DNA of 64,000 nucleotides from Salegentibacter salegens (lineage in GTDB: Bacteria; Bacteroidota; Bacteroidia; Flavobacteriales; Flavobacteriaceae), in NCBI RefSeq assembly GCF_900142975.1, contig NZ_LT670848.1, positions 124,001 to 188,000 on the forward strand. Direction: 5' to 3'. The position numbers were made by a program, and so were the translations under genes. This document shows, piece after piece, positions 8,541 to 17,743 of this stretch; position 1 is the first letter of the stretch; each line of letters begins with the position of its first letter. Below the pieces are notes generated by a model. The model was not told where the DNA came from. It worked only from the letters and a program-made list of their open reading frames with translations, and made no database searches.

Positions 8541-9836
8541 ATGAAATACATTAGTTTAAACGATAAAAATCATAAAGTTTCCTTTGAAGATGCAGTTGTT
8601 CGCGGCCTTGCACCGGGAAAAGCACTTTATTTTCCAGAAGAAATTCCGAATTTACCTAAAGGTTTCTTTCAAAATTTGAATAAACACTCTAAGGAAGAAA
8701 TTGCTCTTGAAGCGATAAAACCATTTGTTGGTGATGAAATTAATAAAAACGGGCTTCAGAGAATTTTAAAGAAAACCCTGGATTTTGAATTTCCGGTAGT
8801 ACCGATTTCAGAAAATACTGGAACGCTTGAATTATTTCACGGTCCTACACTGGCATTTAAAGATGTAGGCGCAGGATTTATGGCAGGTTGCCTGGGCCAT
8901 TTTGTAAAGAAAGGAAATCTTGGGAAAATCACAGTTTTAGTCGCTACTTCGGGAGATACCGGTGGGGCCGTGGCCAAAGGATTTTTAGGAGTTGAGGGAA
9001 TAGATGTGGTAATTCTTTATCCTAAAGGAAAGGTAAGTGAAATCCAGGAAAAACAGCTTACCACGCTTGGCCAAAATATTACGGCTCTTGAGGTAAATGG
9101 CAATTTTGACGATTGCCAGGATATGGTGAAAAAAGCTTTTTCTGATTCTGAAATTGGTGAAAAACGACAATTAACTTCGGCCAACTCAATTAATGTTGCG
9201 CGCTGGTTGCCACAAATGTTTTATTACTTTTTTGCGTATAAACAATTAGCTGAAAAAGAGCAAAAGCTGGTTTTTTCAGTTCCAAGTGGAAATTTTGGGA
9301 ATATTTGCGCGGGAATGCTGGCTAAAAAAATGGGTTTACCAATTGATCATTTTATCGCATCTAATAACGAAAATAATGTGGTGACCCGTTATTTGAAATC
9401 TCAGAAATATTTATCAAAACCAAGCGTACAAACTATTTCTAACGCAATGGATGTTGGAAACCCAAGTAATTTTGTAAGAATTCTGGAATTATTCAACAAT
9501 GAATTTAAACCACTGTCAAACCAACTTTCTTCCTATAGTTATTCTGATGAGGAAACCAGAAAAGCTATAAAGAAAGTAAAAGAGAAGTATGATTATGTAA
9601 TGGATCCTCACGGAGCAGTTGGATATCTTGGGCTACAGGAATTCTTAGCTGAAAATCCTGATTACTACGGTATATTTTTAGAAACCGCACACCCGGTGAA
9701 ATTTCTTGAAACGGTAGAGAAAGTTATAAGTGAGAAGGTAGAAATTCCAGTGTCAATTAAAGAAGTGATGAATAAAGAGAAAAAATCTATCGAAATTTCA
9801 GATTACGCTGAATTGAAGGAATTTTTGATGCAGTAG
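8541..9836 (+). CDS. thrC: threonine synthase
   Basis: I chose the ATG at 8541 (MKYISLNDKNHKVSFEDA), which matches the usual N-terminus of the family; an upstream in-frame start at 8520 would add seven unlikely residues. It is a PLP enzyme of the tryptophan-synthase-beta fold. The Lys of the motif FHGPTLAFKD carries PLP, ATSGDTGGAV binds the cofactor phosphate, and SANSINVARWLPQ is typical of threonine synthase. It converts O-phosphohomoserine to threonine. It is the last gene of the thr operon, 96 bp after thrB, followed by a long inverted repeat (9847-9973). Confidence 0.96.
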   Translation: MKYISLNDKNHKVSFEDAVVRGLAPGKALYFPEEIPNLPKGFFQNLNKHSKEEIALEAIKPFVGDEINKNGLQRILKKTLDFEFPVVPISENTGTLELFHGPTLAFKDVGAGFMAGCLGHFVKKGNLGKITVLVATSGDTGGAVAKGFLGVEGIDVVILYPKGKVSEIQEKQLTTLGQNITALEVNGNFDDCQDMVKKAFSDSEIGEKRQLTSANSINVARWLPQMFYYFFAYKQLAEKEQKLVFSVPSGNFGNICAGMLAKKMGLPIDHFIASNNENNVVTRYLKSQKYLSKPSVQTISNAMDVGNPSNFVRILELFNNEFKPLSNQLSSYSYSDEETRKAIKKVKEKYDYVMDPHGAVGYLGLQEFLAENPDYYGIFLETAHPVKFLETVEKVISEKVEIPVSIKEVMNKEKKSIEISDYAELKEFLMQ

Positions 9837-9846
9837 TTAAGAAAGA

Positions 9847-9973
9847 AAATGTTTGGGAAGGATTATCTGAATTTTGTCATTCTGAATTTATTTCAGAATC
9901 TAAGTTGAAGTAGATATTAGACCCTGAAACGAGTTCAGGGTGACGTTAGATGAACAATTCTTCCCAAACATTT
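9847..9973. terminator. bidirectional inverted-repeat terminator with a repeat element in its loop
   Basis: AAATGTTTGGGAAG (9847-9860) is perfectly complementary to CTTCCCAAACATTT (9960-9973). The arms lie between the convergent thrC and S10 peptidase genes, the peptidase stop codon being 1 bp past the right arm. The 99-nt loop holds a GTCA...TGAC repeat element (9876-9944). The simplest history is a normal terminator hairpin into whose loop the element inserted. Confidence 0.6.
9876..9944. repeat. GTCA...TGAC intergenic repeat, copy 1
   Basis: The element starts GTCA and ends TGAC. It has two internal hairpins: ATTCTGAA with TTCAGAAT, and ACCCTGAA with TTCAGGGT. Related copies are at 19745-19798, 28970-29028 and 47289-47351. 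This type of short palindromic repeat is common between genes in Bacteroidetes. Confidence 0.7.
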
Positions 9974-9974
9974 A

Positions 9975-11459
9975 TTAATACTTCGCAGGAGCCCCCTCTT
10001 CTGGAAGACTATTTTTTATAAACTCCCGAATATCGTCATTGGCATTTTTAAGATCTTCAGCTCTTAGGTACATCATATGTCCGCTTTCATAGCCTTTAAA
10101 ACTAAGTCGGTCTTTCATTTTACCGCTGGGATCCATTTGCCACATTGTGTATTTTGCATTGAAATAGGTAGTAGCCCCATCAAAATAACCCGATTGAATC
10201 ATTACATCTAAATTTGGGTTTTGAGCCATAGCCTGCCTTAAATTCTCACCACTATTATCACCGCTACGATCCCAGGGATGCACGGGACCGAACATATAAT
10301 ATTTTAGATCGGTTTTAAAATCAAGATCCTGTCTCAGGTAATGATTTATTGCCGGAGTAAACGAATGCAACCAGGAAGTAAGCTCAGCATTATAATCGGG
10401 TGAATCCCCGGCTTCTTTCGCGTCTATTCCCAAATATCTGGAGTCAAGTCTACCAACGGTAACGCCATCTTTTCGCTTTAATTCTTTCCAGAAAAAACGA
10501 TAATCTACGTCTAGGTTATTCTGAAGAATTACCTCTTTAGAAATTCCGGAGTAATAGGCCATTTTTTCGGCTGCAGCTTCCTTTTTGGCAGTTTCAGTAA
10601 AACCTCCTTTTACCAGCACCGGGGTTAATTCATTTATTGTATAATTCTCTACTTCTTCCAGCAAATCTTTCAATTCTCTATTTTGGAGTTCTGCCGGTAG
10701 AGCATCGTGATACCAGGCCGCAGCTGCGAAATATGGTAACCTATTCGCTATGCCTACCGGGCCATCGCGGTCAATGCCGATTTCGGTTGGAGAAACTAAA
10801 ATTACTCCGTTAAGATACATCCACTGGCTGTTTTGTAATTCTAATGCTAAACCAGAAACGCGGGTAGTTCCATAACTTTCGCCAATTAGATATTTTGGCG
10901 ATAACCAGCGCTCATTTCTGCTTACAAAAGTATTTAACCATTCGGCTAAATATTTAATATCGGCTTGTACCCCAAAGAACTTTTCTCTATTTACTTTTCC
11001 TTCTTCATCTGGAATAGGTCGGGAGTAGCCGGTGTTTACCGGATTCACGTAAACAATATCTGCAACGTCTAAAATAGAATGCGGGTTTTCTTTTATTCCG
11101 TAAGGCTGAATTGGGTATCCTTCATCATCAATTTTTAAAACTCGCGGACCTGTATAGGCTACGTGCATCCAAACGGAAGCAGATCCCGGCCCACCATTAA
11201 AAGAAATAACCAAAGGACGATTTTCAGTGTTTTTTACATCACTTCTTTTATAATAAGTATAAAATAAACTGGCAATCGGTTCGCCGTCGTTATCCCAAAG
11301 CGGCTGCATTCCCGTGGTAGCGGTGTAATCTATATTTTCTGAATTAATAGTCACCGAATGATTTGTAGTGACCGTAGTATCTACCGGAATTTCGACTTTT
11401 TGGCTCCAGGCCGTGGTTATAAAAACAATTAAAAATAGAGGGGTAAAGATATTTTTCAT
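9975..11459 (-). CDS. S10 family serine carboxypeptidase-like peptidase, secreted
   Basis: 494 residues with a signal peptide (MKNIFTPLFLIVFITTAWSQ). The oxyanion-region motif NGGPGSAS is at 88-95. The catalytic Ser is S195 in IGESYGT, the Asp D427 in SGYFDGATTY and the His H461 in GHMMYL, so the triad is complete. The alpha/beta-hydrolase fold and length are usual for bacterial S10 members. It is predicted to act in the periplasm, removing C-terminal residues from peptides. It is monocistronic as far as can be seen, with a terminator immediately after the stop. Confidence 0.92.
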   Translation of the reverse strand: MKNIFTPLFLIVFITTAWSQKVEIPVDTTVTTNHSVTINSENIDYTATTGMQPLWDNDGEPIASLFYTYYKRSDVKNTENRPLVISFNGGPGSASVWMHVAYTGPRVLKIDDEGYPIQPYGIKENPHSILDVADIVYVNPVNTGYSRPIPDEEGKVNREKFFGVQADIKYLAEWLNTFVSRNERWLSPKYLIGESYGTTRVSGLALELQNSQWMYLNGVILVSPTEIGIDRDGPVGIANRLPYFAAAAWYHDALPAELQNRELKDLLEEVENYTINELTPVLVKGGFTETAKKEAAAEKMAYYSGISKEVILQNNLDVDYRFFWKELKRKDGVTVGRLDSRYLGIDAKEAGDSPDYNAELTSWLHSFTPAINHYLRQDLDFKTDLKYYMFGPVHPWDRSGDNSGENLRQAMAQNPNLDVMIQSGYFDGATTYFNAKYTMWQMDPSGKMKDRLSFKGYESGHMMYLRAEDLKNANDDIREFIKNSLPEEGAPAKY

Positions 11460-11516
11460 GTGGTTCTAATTTTTAGAACCGAAAAATACACTGAAATACA
11501 CAATTCCCCAAATGCG

Positions 11517-13187
11517 CTAATCTTTATTATTGAGATTTTCGTCCCTGAAAATAATAATATAGCTAAGAATAATTCCACCAACTGCTGCAAGCAAAAAGAA
11601 GAGCATTGCAAGGCCGGGATAACCAAAAATAGTAAAATCTGAAGGTACCTGCATAAGCATAGACGCACCAATAATCATAGCAGCTATAATTAAGCCCAGG
11701 GTAATACGGTTGGCTACTTTCTGAAAACCATCAGTAACCCGTTTTTCATCTATGGCATCAATCTTAATTTTAAACTCGTTTTCTGATAGATTTTTTGAAA
11801 TTGTATTTAAACGATCTGGTAAATATTCTAAGAATTTCTTTGAAGCCAGTAGTGAAGAGAAAAAGTTTTCAGGTTTTAATTCTTCATACATCTTATCGCG
11901 CATTATCTTAGTAGAATGTCTTTTAATCGCATCTCTAAGATCAAATTCAGGGTCTAAGACCGCGATTATCTGATCCATATTTAAAAGAATCTTTCCAAGA
12001 ATGTTTACTTCTACCGGAAGATGAATTCCGCTTTCAGCTGCGAGCCGGTTTAATTGAATAAGAAGTCGGCCGGTTTGCATATCTTTTGCCGTACTATGTT
12101 CGCTATCCATAATAATATCGCTAATGGTCTTCTTGAAGAATTTCAGGTTTGCATCTTCTGTAATCTCACTCATACCTAATAAAACACGAGCGGTTTCTTC
12201 ACCATTATTATTACTAATAGCTAATAAAAGTTCTAAAATATATTCTTTAATTCCCGGGCTAAACTTGGCGACCATACCAAGATCTATGAGGGCAATTTTA
12301 TCATCTTTTGTAAATTGAATATTGCCTGGATGTGGATCGGCGTGTACAAATCCATCATTGATTACCTGTTGCAAATAGGCTTTAACCAACTCATCTACCA
12401 GGGGCGAATAATCTACTTCAATTTGTTTAAGAGGGGATATTGATGTGATTTTTCGTCCTTCAATATATTCCATGGTAAGTACCCTGGCTGCAGAATAATC
12501 CTGAATGGGTTGCGGAACAATAAGATATTTAAAATCTTTTAAATTATTGCCAAGGGTGATTAAGTTTTGTGCCTCCCGGTGGTAATCTAACTCCTGTAAT
12601 AAAATTCGTCTAAGTTCAGTTAAAACATCATCAAAGGCATATTTTTGGGCAGTGGCACTATGTTTTACAGCCAGGTCTGCCAGTTCTTTTAACGTATCTA
12701 AATCTGAAAGGAATTGTTTTTTAATTCCAGGTCTCTGGATCTTTACAGCCACAGGTTTTCCCGATCTTAAAGTAGCTCTATGTACCTGCCCTATGGAAGC
12801 GCTGGCCAAAGGTTTTTCATCAAAACTTTCAAAAGCTTTGGAGATCCTGGTTCCTATTTCTTCTTCAACAATGCGATGTACTTCCTCGTAAGGAATGGGG
12901 GGAACATCATCCTGTAAAGTAGCCAAAGCTTTTAAATAAGCATCGGGAAGTAGGTCTGGCCGGGTAGAAAGTAACTGGCCCATTTTTATATAAGTAGGTC
13001 CCATATTTTTTAGATCTTCCACCAGTTCATCAGGGGTTTGATCGTAAGTATTTTGGGAATTATCTTCATCTGATGTTTCATCCATTGCCTGGGAGGCGGT
13101 ATTGGCAAATAAATCGCTGTTCCAGTATTTTAGCATAAAGCCAATAAATTTCTGGTAACGCAAAAGATCGTCGGGAAGTACAGACAT
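11517..13187 (-). CDS. AarF/UbiB (ABC1) family atypical kinase, membrane anchored
   Basis: 556 residues. The ABC1 kinase core shows SIGQVHRATLRSG with VAVKIQRPG (nucleotide loop and Lys), the family KxGQ motif (YIKMGQLLSTRPDLLP), HADPHPGNI (catalytic loop) and LIDLGMVA (metal-binding Asp). The C-terminus carries two hydrophobic segments, at about 490-512 and 520-545, typical of UbiB anchors. Relatives support quinone biosynthesis or lipid homeostasis; Bacteroidetes use menaquinone, so a strict ubiquinone role is unlikely. It stands alone between the S10 peptidase and the SulP gene. Confidence 0.88.
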   Translation of the reverse strand: MSVLPDDLLRYQKFIGFMLKYWNSDLFANTASQAMDETSDEDNSQNTYDQTPDELVEDLKNMGPTYIKMGQLLSTRPDLLPDAYLKALATLQDDVPPIPYEEVHRIVEEEIGTRISKAFESFDEKPLASASIGQVHRATLRSGKPVAVKIQRPGIKKQFLSDLDTLKELADLAVKHSATAQKYAFDDVLTELRRILLQELDYHREAQNLITLGNNLKDFKYLIVPQPIQDYSAARVLTMEYIEGRKITSISPLKQIEVDYSPLVDELVKAYLQQVINDGFVHADPHPGNIQFTKDDKIALIDLGMVAKFSPGIKEYILELLLAISNNNGEETARVLLGMSEITEDANLKFFKKTISDIIMDSEHSTAKDMQTGRLLIQLNRLAAESGIHLPVEVNILGKILLNMDQIIAVLDPEFDLRDAIKRHSTKIMRDKMYEELKPENFFSSLLASKKFLEYLPDRLNTISKNLSENEFKIKIDAIDEKRVTDGFQKVANRITLGLIIAAMIIGASMLMQVPSDFTIFGYPGLAMLFFLLAAVGGIILSYIIIFRDENLNNKD

Positions 13188-13385
13188 AAGGTTATTGGTT
13201 GTTAGGTTATTTAGATTTTTAAAGATATCTATTTAAAATTATAACACCAATATGTACCGAAATGCAGTGCGTTTTTTTGGTATTATTTAAGAAACCTTTT
13301 GAATGTTTTACAGAAGTTAGGTGGTTAATCACTAAATTTCCTATTTTCAGTATTTAATTTTAATTATTCCTTATACTCTAATTTA

Positions 13386-15632
13386 GTGGGCAAAAACGTT
13401 AATTTTAATTTCAGGGAAAGGGTAGATCAATCTGCTTTAAGCAAGCCATTGTTTTCCCGCCTGGATAAGGACATTCCTTCCAGCATTGTAGTTTTTCTTG
13501 TAGCGCTTCCTTTATGCCTTGGGATTGCACTCGCCAGCGGCGCTCCTTTAGTATCGGGACTAATCTCTGGAATTATTGGCGGAATTGTCATAGGAAGCGT
13601 AAGCCATTCATCCGTAAGTGTTAGTGGTCCTGCTGCCAGTTTAACGGCAGTGGTTTTAGCATCTATAGCCTCGCTTGGTAGTTTTGAGGTGTTTTTAATG
13701 GCCGTTGTACTCGGTGGCGTTTTTCAGTTTATTCTGGGCATCTTAAAAGCCGGACTTATCGCCGATTATATGCCTTCTAATATTATTAAAGGCTTACTTG
13801 CTGCGATTGGAATTATTTTAATTATCGCTCAGCTTCCTTATGCAATTGGTTTTATAGAAGATTCGGGAGCAAATTTTGGTTCCAGGGATAATATGTTTGA
13901 ACAGGTAGCCGCTATGTTTAAAAACTTCTTTTACTCCCTGCATCCGGGAGCAGTGGTTTTGTCGTTAATTTCACTTGTCATTATTATCTTCTGGGAAAAA
14001 AGTCCGCTTAAGAATTTTAAGCTTTTACCGCCCTCCTTAATTGTAGTTATTCTTGGCGTGTTTTTAAATTTGCTTTTCAAGTATATAGCTCCCGTACTCC
14101 ATTTAGGTGAAAAATACCTGGTAAATATTCCAGAAATTGACCGGGTAAGTGAACTTATTACATTTCCAGATTTCACTTCAATTACAAATCCCGATGTTTG
14201 GGGTGTGGCCATAACCATAACCCTTATCGCCTCTATAGCCAGTTTGCTGGCCATTGAAGCTGCAGATGAAATAGACCCGCATAAGCGAAAAACGCCTCCA
14301 AACAGGGAATTGGTAGCCCAGGGAGTTGGAAATACTATAGCAGGCCTTGTGGGTGGTATCCCATTGACTTCAGTGATTGTGCGAAGCTCGGTAAATATTA
14401 ATGCCGGAGCCGAAACTAAACTCTCCACAATTTTACACGGAATTTTTCTTCTTTTAAGCGTTTTATTTTTAAGTTCTATTTTAAACCTTATTCCGCTCTC
14501 CAGCCTTGCGGTAATTTTATTGGTAGTTGGTTATAAACTGGCTTCCTGGGATGTAATTAGCACGATGTATAAAAAGGGATGGAATCAGTTTATTCCATTT
14601 GTAGTTACCGTTGTGGCGATTATTTTAACCGATTTATTAATCGGGATTTTTATAGGCTCGCTGGTGAGTATTTTCTTTTTACTCCGCAGCAATTATCACA
14701 ATGCTTTTTTTATTGAAAACACTAAAATCTTTAAAGGAGAAACCATAAGATTAGAGCTTTCTAACGAAGTTTCATTTTTTAATAAGGCTTCGATAAAAAA
14801 TAGTCTTTGGAATGTTCCGCAGAATTCCAATTTGATTATTGATGCCACTTTTGCCAGCTATATAGATCATGATATTTTGGAGATTTTCGAGGATTTTAAA
14901 ACAACTTTTGCCGAAGAAAACAATATTAACGTGAGCATAATTGGTTTAAAAGACAAATATTCAGCAGGAAAGGAACTGGACTTTGTTCGAGAAGATATTG
15001 AAGAGTCTAAAGAAAAATCTACTCCGCAGGAAATCCTGGAGTATTTAAAAGATGGTAATTCACGATATGTAGATGGAAAATTGGTTTCCAGACGCCTGCG
15101 CAATAAAGAATTAATGGATTTTATTAATTCGCCACCCCTCGCTACCGTTGTTAATTGCATCGATTTAAGGGAACCTTTAAATGTTATGATGAATACCGGA
15201 ATTGGGGATTTAATTCCAATTAGAGCCGCCGGAAACCTGGTAGATAGCCATATTATTAAAAGTATTGAAATTGCCAGTAAACAGCAGGGCGCAAGATTTA
15301 TACTTATAATGGGTAATTCTTCGAATAAAATTTACCTGGAAGCTTTAAAAGAATATATGAAAAACGGATACCAGGAGCCTGATTCTCTTATTGCTGAAGC
15401 ATTAAAAGCGAAACAAATTCCGGTTACGTTTGAAGAAAAAGATTTACATACTTATGCCGATCTTATAACACGCTGGAGTATTAAAGAATCACAACGGCGA
15501 ATTATAAAACAAAATCCATATTTGAAAGAACGAATAGCGCAAGGTAAATTAGGACTTGCCACTGCATTTTTTAATCGTGAAAACGGGAAAATTGAGTTTT
15601 CTGAATTATATGATCCTGCAATGGTTTCCTAA
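13386..15632 (+). CDS. SulP-family anion transporter fused to STAS and degenerate beta-carbonic-anhydrase domain
   Basis: 748 residues, from a GTG start. Residues about 25-435 are a SulP permease with many membrane segments (PSSIVVFLVALPLCLGIALA; SVSGPAASLTA). Residues about 450-525 resemble STAS. Residues about 545-748 align with beta-carbonic anhydrase (C591 in NCIDLRE, then IPIRAAGN), but the second zinc motif, normally GHSxCG, is GNSSNK at 643-648. The His and second Cys ligands are therefore both Asn. SulP-CA fusions are usually taken as bicarbonate transporters; here the enzyme half probably does not bind zinc normally. The stop overlaps the convergent antiporter gene by 4 bp. Confidence 0.88.
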   Translation: MGKNVNFNFRERVDQSALSKPLFSRLDKDIPSSIVVFLVALPLCLGIALASGAPLVSGLISGIIGGIVIGSVSHSSVSVSGPAASLTAVVLASIASLGSFEVFLMAVVLGGVFQFILGILKAGLIADYMPSNIIKGLLAAIGIILIIAQLPYAIGFIEDSGANFGSRDNMFEQVAAMFKNFFYSLHPGAVVLSLISLVIIIFWEKSPLKNFKLLPPSLIVVILGVFLNLLFKYIAPVLHLGEKYLVNIPEIDRVSELITFPDFTSITNPDVWGVAITITLIASIASLLAIEAADEIDPHKRKTPPNRELVAQGVGNTIAGLVGGIPLTSVIVRSSVNINAGAETKLSTILHGIFLLLSVLFLSSILNLIPLSSLAVILLVVGYKLASWDVISTMYKKGWNQFIPFVVTVVAIILTDLLIGIFIGSLVSIFFLLRSNYHNAFFIENTKIFKGETIRLELSNEVSFFNKASIKNSLWNVPQNSNLIIDATFASYIDHDILEIFEDFKTTFAEENNINVSIIGLKDKYSAGKELDFVREDIEESKEKSTPQEILEYLKDGNSRYVDGKLVSRRLRNKELMDFINSPPLATVVNCIDLREPLNVMMNTGIGDLIPIRAAGNLVDSHIIKSIEIASKQQGARFILIMGNSSNKIYLEALKEYMKNGYQEPDSLIAEALKAKQIPVTFEEKDLHTYADLITRWSIKESQRRIIKQNPYLKERIAQGKLGLATAFFNRENGKIEFSELYDPAMVS

Positions 15633-17632
15633 TACGAAAGTACTTCGTTTAGCCTGTTTATGTTTATGGGATTTCCAAAAATATATAATAGATCCCCTTG
15701 TTTAATTTTGGTGTCGGGTAGAATTTCAGTAATGTATTGAGTATCTCTTTTTATTGCCAAAACGGTGACTCTAAAGTTTTTACCAATTCCTGAATTTTGA
15801 ATACTTTTCCCTACAATTTCCCTGTTGTTTTGCTGAACACTTAATGTTACAATTTCCCGGTTGGGGATATGTAAATGTTGTAAAGAAGGTTTATGCGGCC
15901 TGCCCTTTACTGAAGTTAACATTTCATAATCTGAAGATCGAATACTGGCAGTAAAATCCATTATCTCGTTATAAGGAACCAGGTATTTTTTAAGCACCCG
16001 GTTAAAGATTTCTATTGAAGTTTCAAATTCTTCAGGAATAACTTCATCGGCTCCCAGTTTAATATTTTCTTCAATTTCCCTAACGTAACGAGTTCTTACT
16101 ATAATAAAAGCTGTTTTAGAATACAAACGCACATTACTAATAATCTTTTTTGTAGCACCCGGGTCCGATATTGCAATAACCACAACCCGTGCCTCCTGTA
16201 CGTGTAAGTGTTTTAAGATTAAGGAGTTTGTGGCATCACCAAAAATAATAGGTTCGTTATTATTTTTTGCCTTTTTGAAAGTTACAGGATCGGTATCTAA
16301 AATTATATAAGGGATTTCAGCATTACGGGCTGCTTTTGCAATGTTTTCACCATTAATTCCGTAGCCAATAATAATTAAGTGATCGTCCAGTTTTTTAGGT
16401 TCATCGGTTTCTTCGTTAGTTTTGAGTTTATTTAGACTTTCCAGTCTATGCCGTACTGAAGAAGGAACTCTGGCTTTAAGAATTGAATATGTAATCTTTG
16501 GTGCGGCAGCGATTAGAAAGGGTGTTAAACCCATAGTAATAATTGAAATTGCCAGGAAATACTGGTAAATACTATCAGGAATAATATTATTATCTAATCC
16601 AACTCCCGAAAGTAATAAGGAGAATTCACCTACCTGGAACAAACTAAATAAACTTAATAAAACTGTTCTTGGCGGATATTTAAGCAACAAAACCGTTGCA
16701 CCAACTACCAGCATTTTTAAAAATACAACTCCAATTACCAATAGAAGGATCATCAAAATATTATTGATAAAAAATTCTAGATTTAACAGAGAACCTACCG
16801 AGATGAAAAAGAAACTGATAAAGATCTCTCTAAAAGGTAGCACATTTACCGTGGCCTGGTGGCTGTATTCAGATTCAGAAATAATAAGTCCCGCGAAAAA
16901 AGCTCCTAAAGCCAGGGATAATCCCACCGAGGAGGTGAGCCAGGCAATGGCAAAACAAAAAACTACGGTAGTTAATATAAAAAGCTCTTTGCTTTTTGTT
17001 TTTACCACCATACTAAAAATTCGGGGTACAATATACCGCGCCAGTAAGTAGATAACCACTCCAACACCAACAATTTTGAGGACAAGAATTAGCAGTGTAG
17101 TAAGGAGATCGCCACCATCACCCGCTAATATTGGGGTGAGCAACATCATAGGAACTACAATTATATCCTGAAAAATTAAAATTCCAAGCGCAACCCGGCC
17201 GTGCGGTGCGGTAATTTCGCCCCGTTCCTGGATGAGTTTTAAAACAATGGCCGTACTACTTAAAGAGAATAAAAATCCCAAAAAAACCGCCGAATTTAAA
17301 GGTAAACCAAAAAAATAAGCAACTATGGTAGTAAATAGAATAGTCCCGCCCACCTGGAGTCCGCCGCCAATTAAGACGGTATTTTTCATAGAAATAAGTT
17401 CTTTTATAGAGAGTTCAATTCCAATTACAAAAAGCAGGAAAATAATACCAATTTCAGAAAGTAGTTCTACCTCGTGAGACGAGCTTATAAGATTAAAGGC
17501 GTGAGGGCCTGCGATTATACCAGCGAGAAGAAAACCCAGGATTGATGGCACTTTTATCTTTTGAAATAAAAGTATTATCAATATTGAGAGGCCCAGGATA
17601 ATAACAATATCCTGTAAAATAGGAATTTCCAT
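15629..17632 (-). CDS. CPA2-family monovalent cation:proton antiporter with TrkA domains (KefB/KefC-like)
   Basis: 667 residues. The N-terminal 390 residues form about 12 membrane segments of a Na+/H+-exchanger fold (LGFLLAGIIAGPHAFNLI). A TrkA-N Rossmann domain follows near 413 (IIGYGINGENIAKAA), then a TrkA-C domain to the end (IVGKSIQNSGIGKNF). KefB/C-type proteins exchange K+ or Na+ for H+ under control of nucleotides bound by the TrkA-N domain. The gene converges on and overlaps the SulP-CA gene by 4 bp. A joint role of the two in pH or bicarbonate balance is possible but inferred only from adjacency. Confidence 0.9.
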   Translation of the reverse strand: MEIPILQDIVIILGLSILIILLFQKIKVPSILGFLLAGIIAGPHAFNLISSSHEVELLSEIGIIFLLFVIGIELSIKELISMKNTVLIGGGLQVGGTILFTTIVAYFFGLPLNSAVFLGFLFSLSSTAIVLKLIQERGEITAPHGRVALGILIFQDIIVVPMMLLTPILAGDGGDLLTTLLILVLKIVGVGVVIYLLARYIVPRIFSMVVKTKSKELFILTTVVFCFAIAWLTSSVGLSLALGAFFAGLIISESEYSHQATVNVLPFREIFISFFFISVGSLLNLEFFINNILMILLLVIGVVFLKMLVVGATVLLLKYPPRTVLLSLFSLFQVGEFSLLLSGVGLDNNIIPDSIYQYFLAISIITMGLTPFLIAAAPKITYSILKARVPSSVRHRLESLNKLKTNEETDEPKKLDDHLIIIGYGINGENIAKAARNAEIPYIILDTDPVTFKKAKNNNEPIIFGDATNSLILKHLHVQEARVVVIAISDPGATKKIISNVRLYSKTAFIIVRTRYVREIEENIKLGADEVIPEEFETSIEIFNRVLKKYLVPYNEIMDFTASIRSSDYEMLTSVKGRPHKPSLQHLHIPNREIVTLSVQQNNREIVGKSIQNSGIGKNFRVTVLAIKRDTQYITEILPDTKIKQGDLLYIFGNPININRLNEVLSY

Positions 17633-17698
17633 AAATTAATCTTCAAGTTGGTTAGGCGTTCTAATTTAAAAGATAAAACCCGATTATGGAAATAAAAA

Positions 17699-17720
17699 AG
17701 CGGCGGGATTTCCCGCCGCT
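17699..17720 (-). terminator. rho-independent terminator of M61 peptidase gene
   Basis: AGCGGCGGG and CCCGCCGCT form a 9-bp perfect GC-rich stem with a 4-nt loop, followed on the minus strand by a T run. It lies 24 bp past the stop of the M61 gene. Confidence 0.9.
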
Positions 17721-17743
17721 AAAAATACTTAAATTAAAATCTA

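Noticed and set aside
13931..14428. 165-codon open frame on the minus strand inside the SulP gene
   Set aside because: It is the mirror of a strongly conserved transporter domain, shows no domain of its own, and is rich in residues typical of antisense frames.
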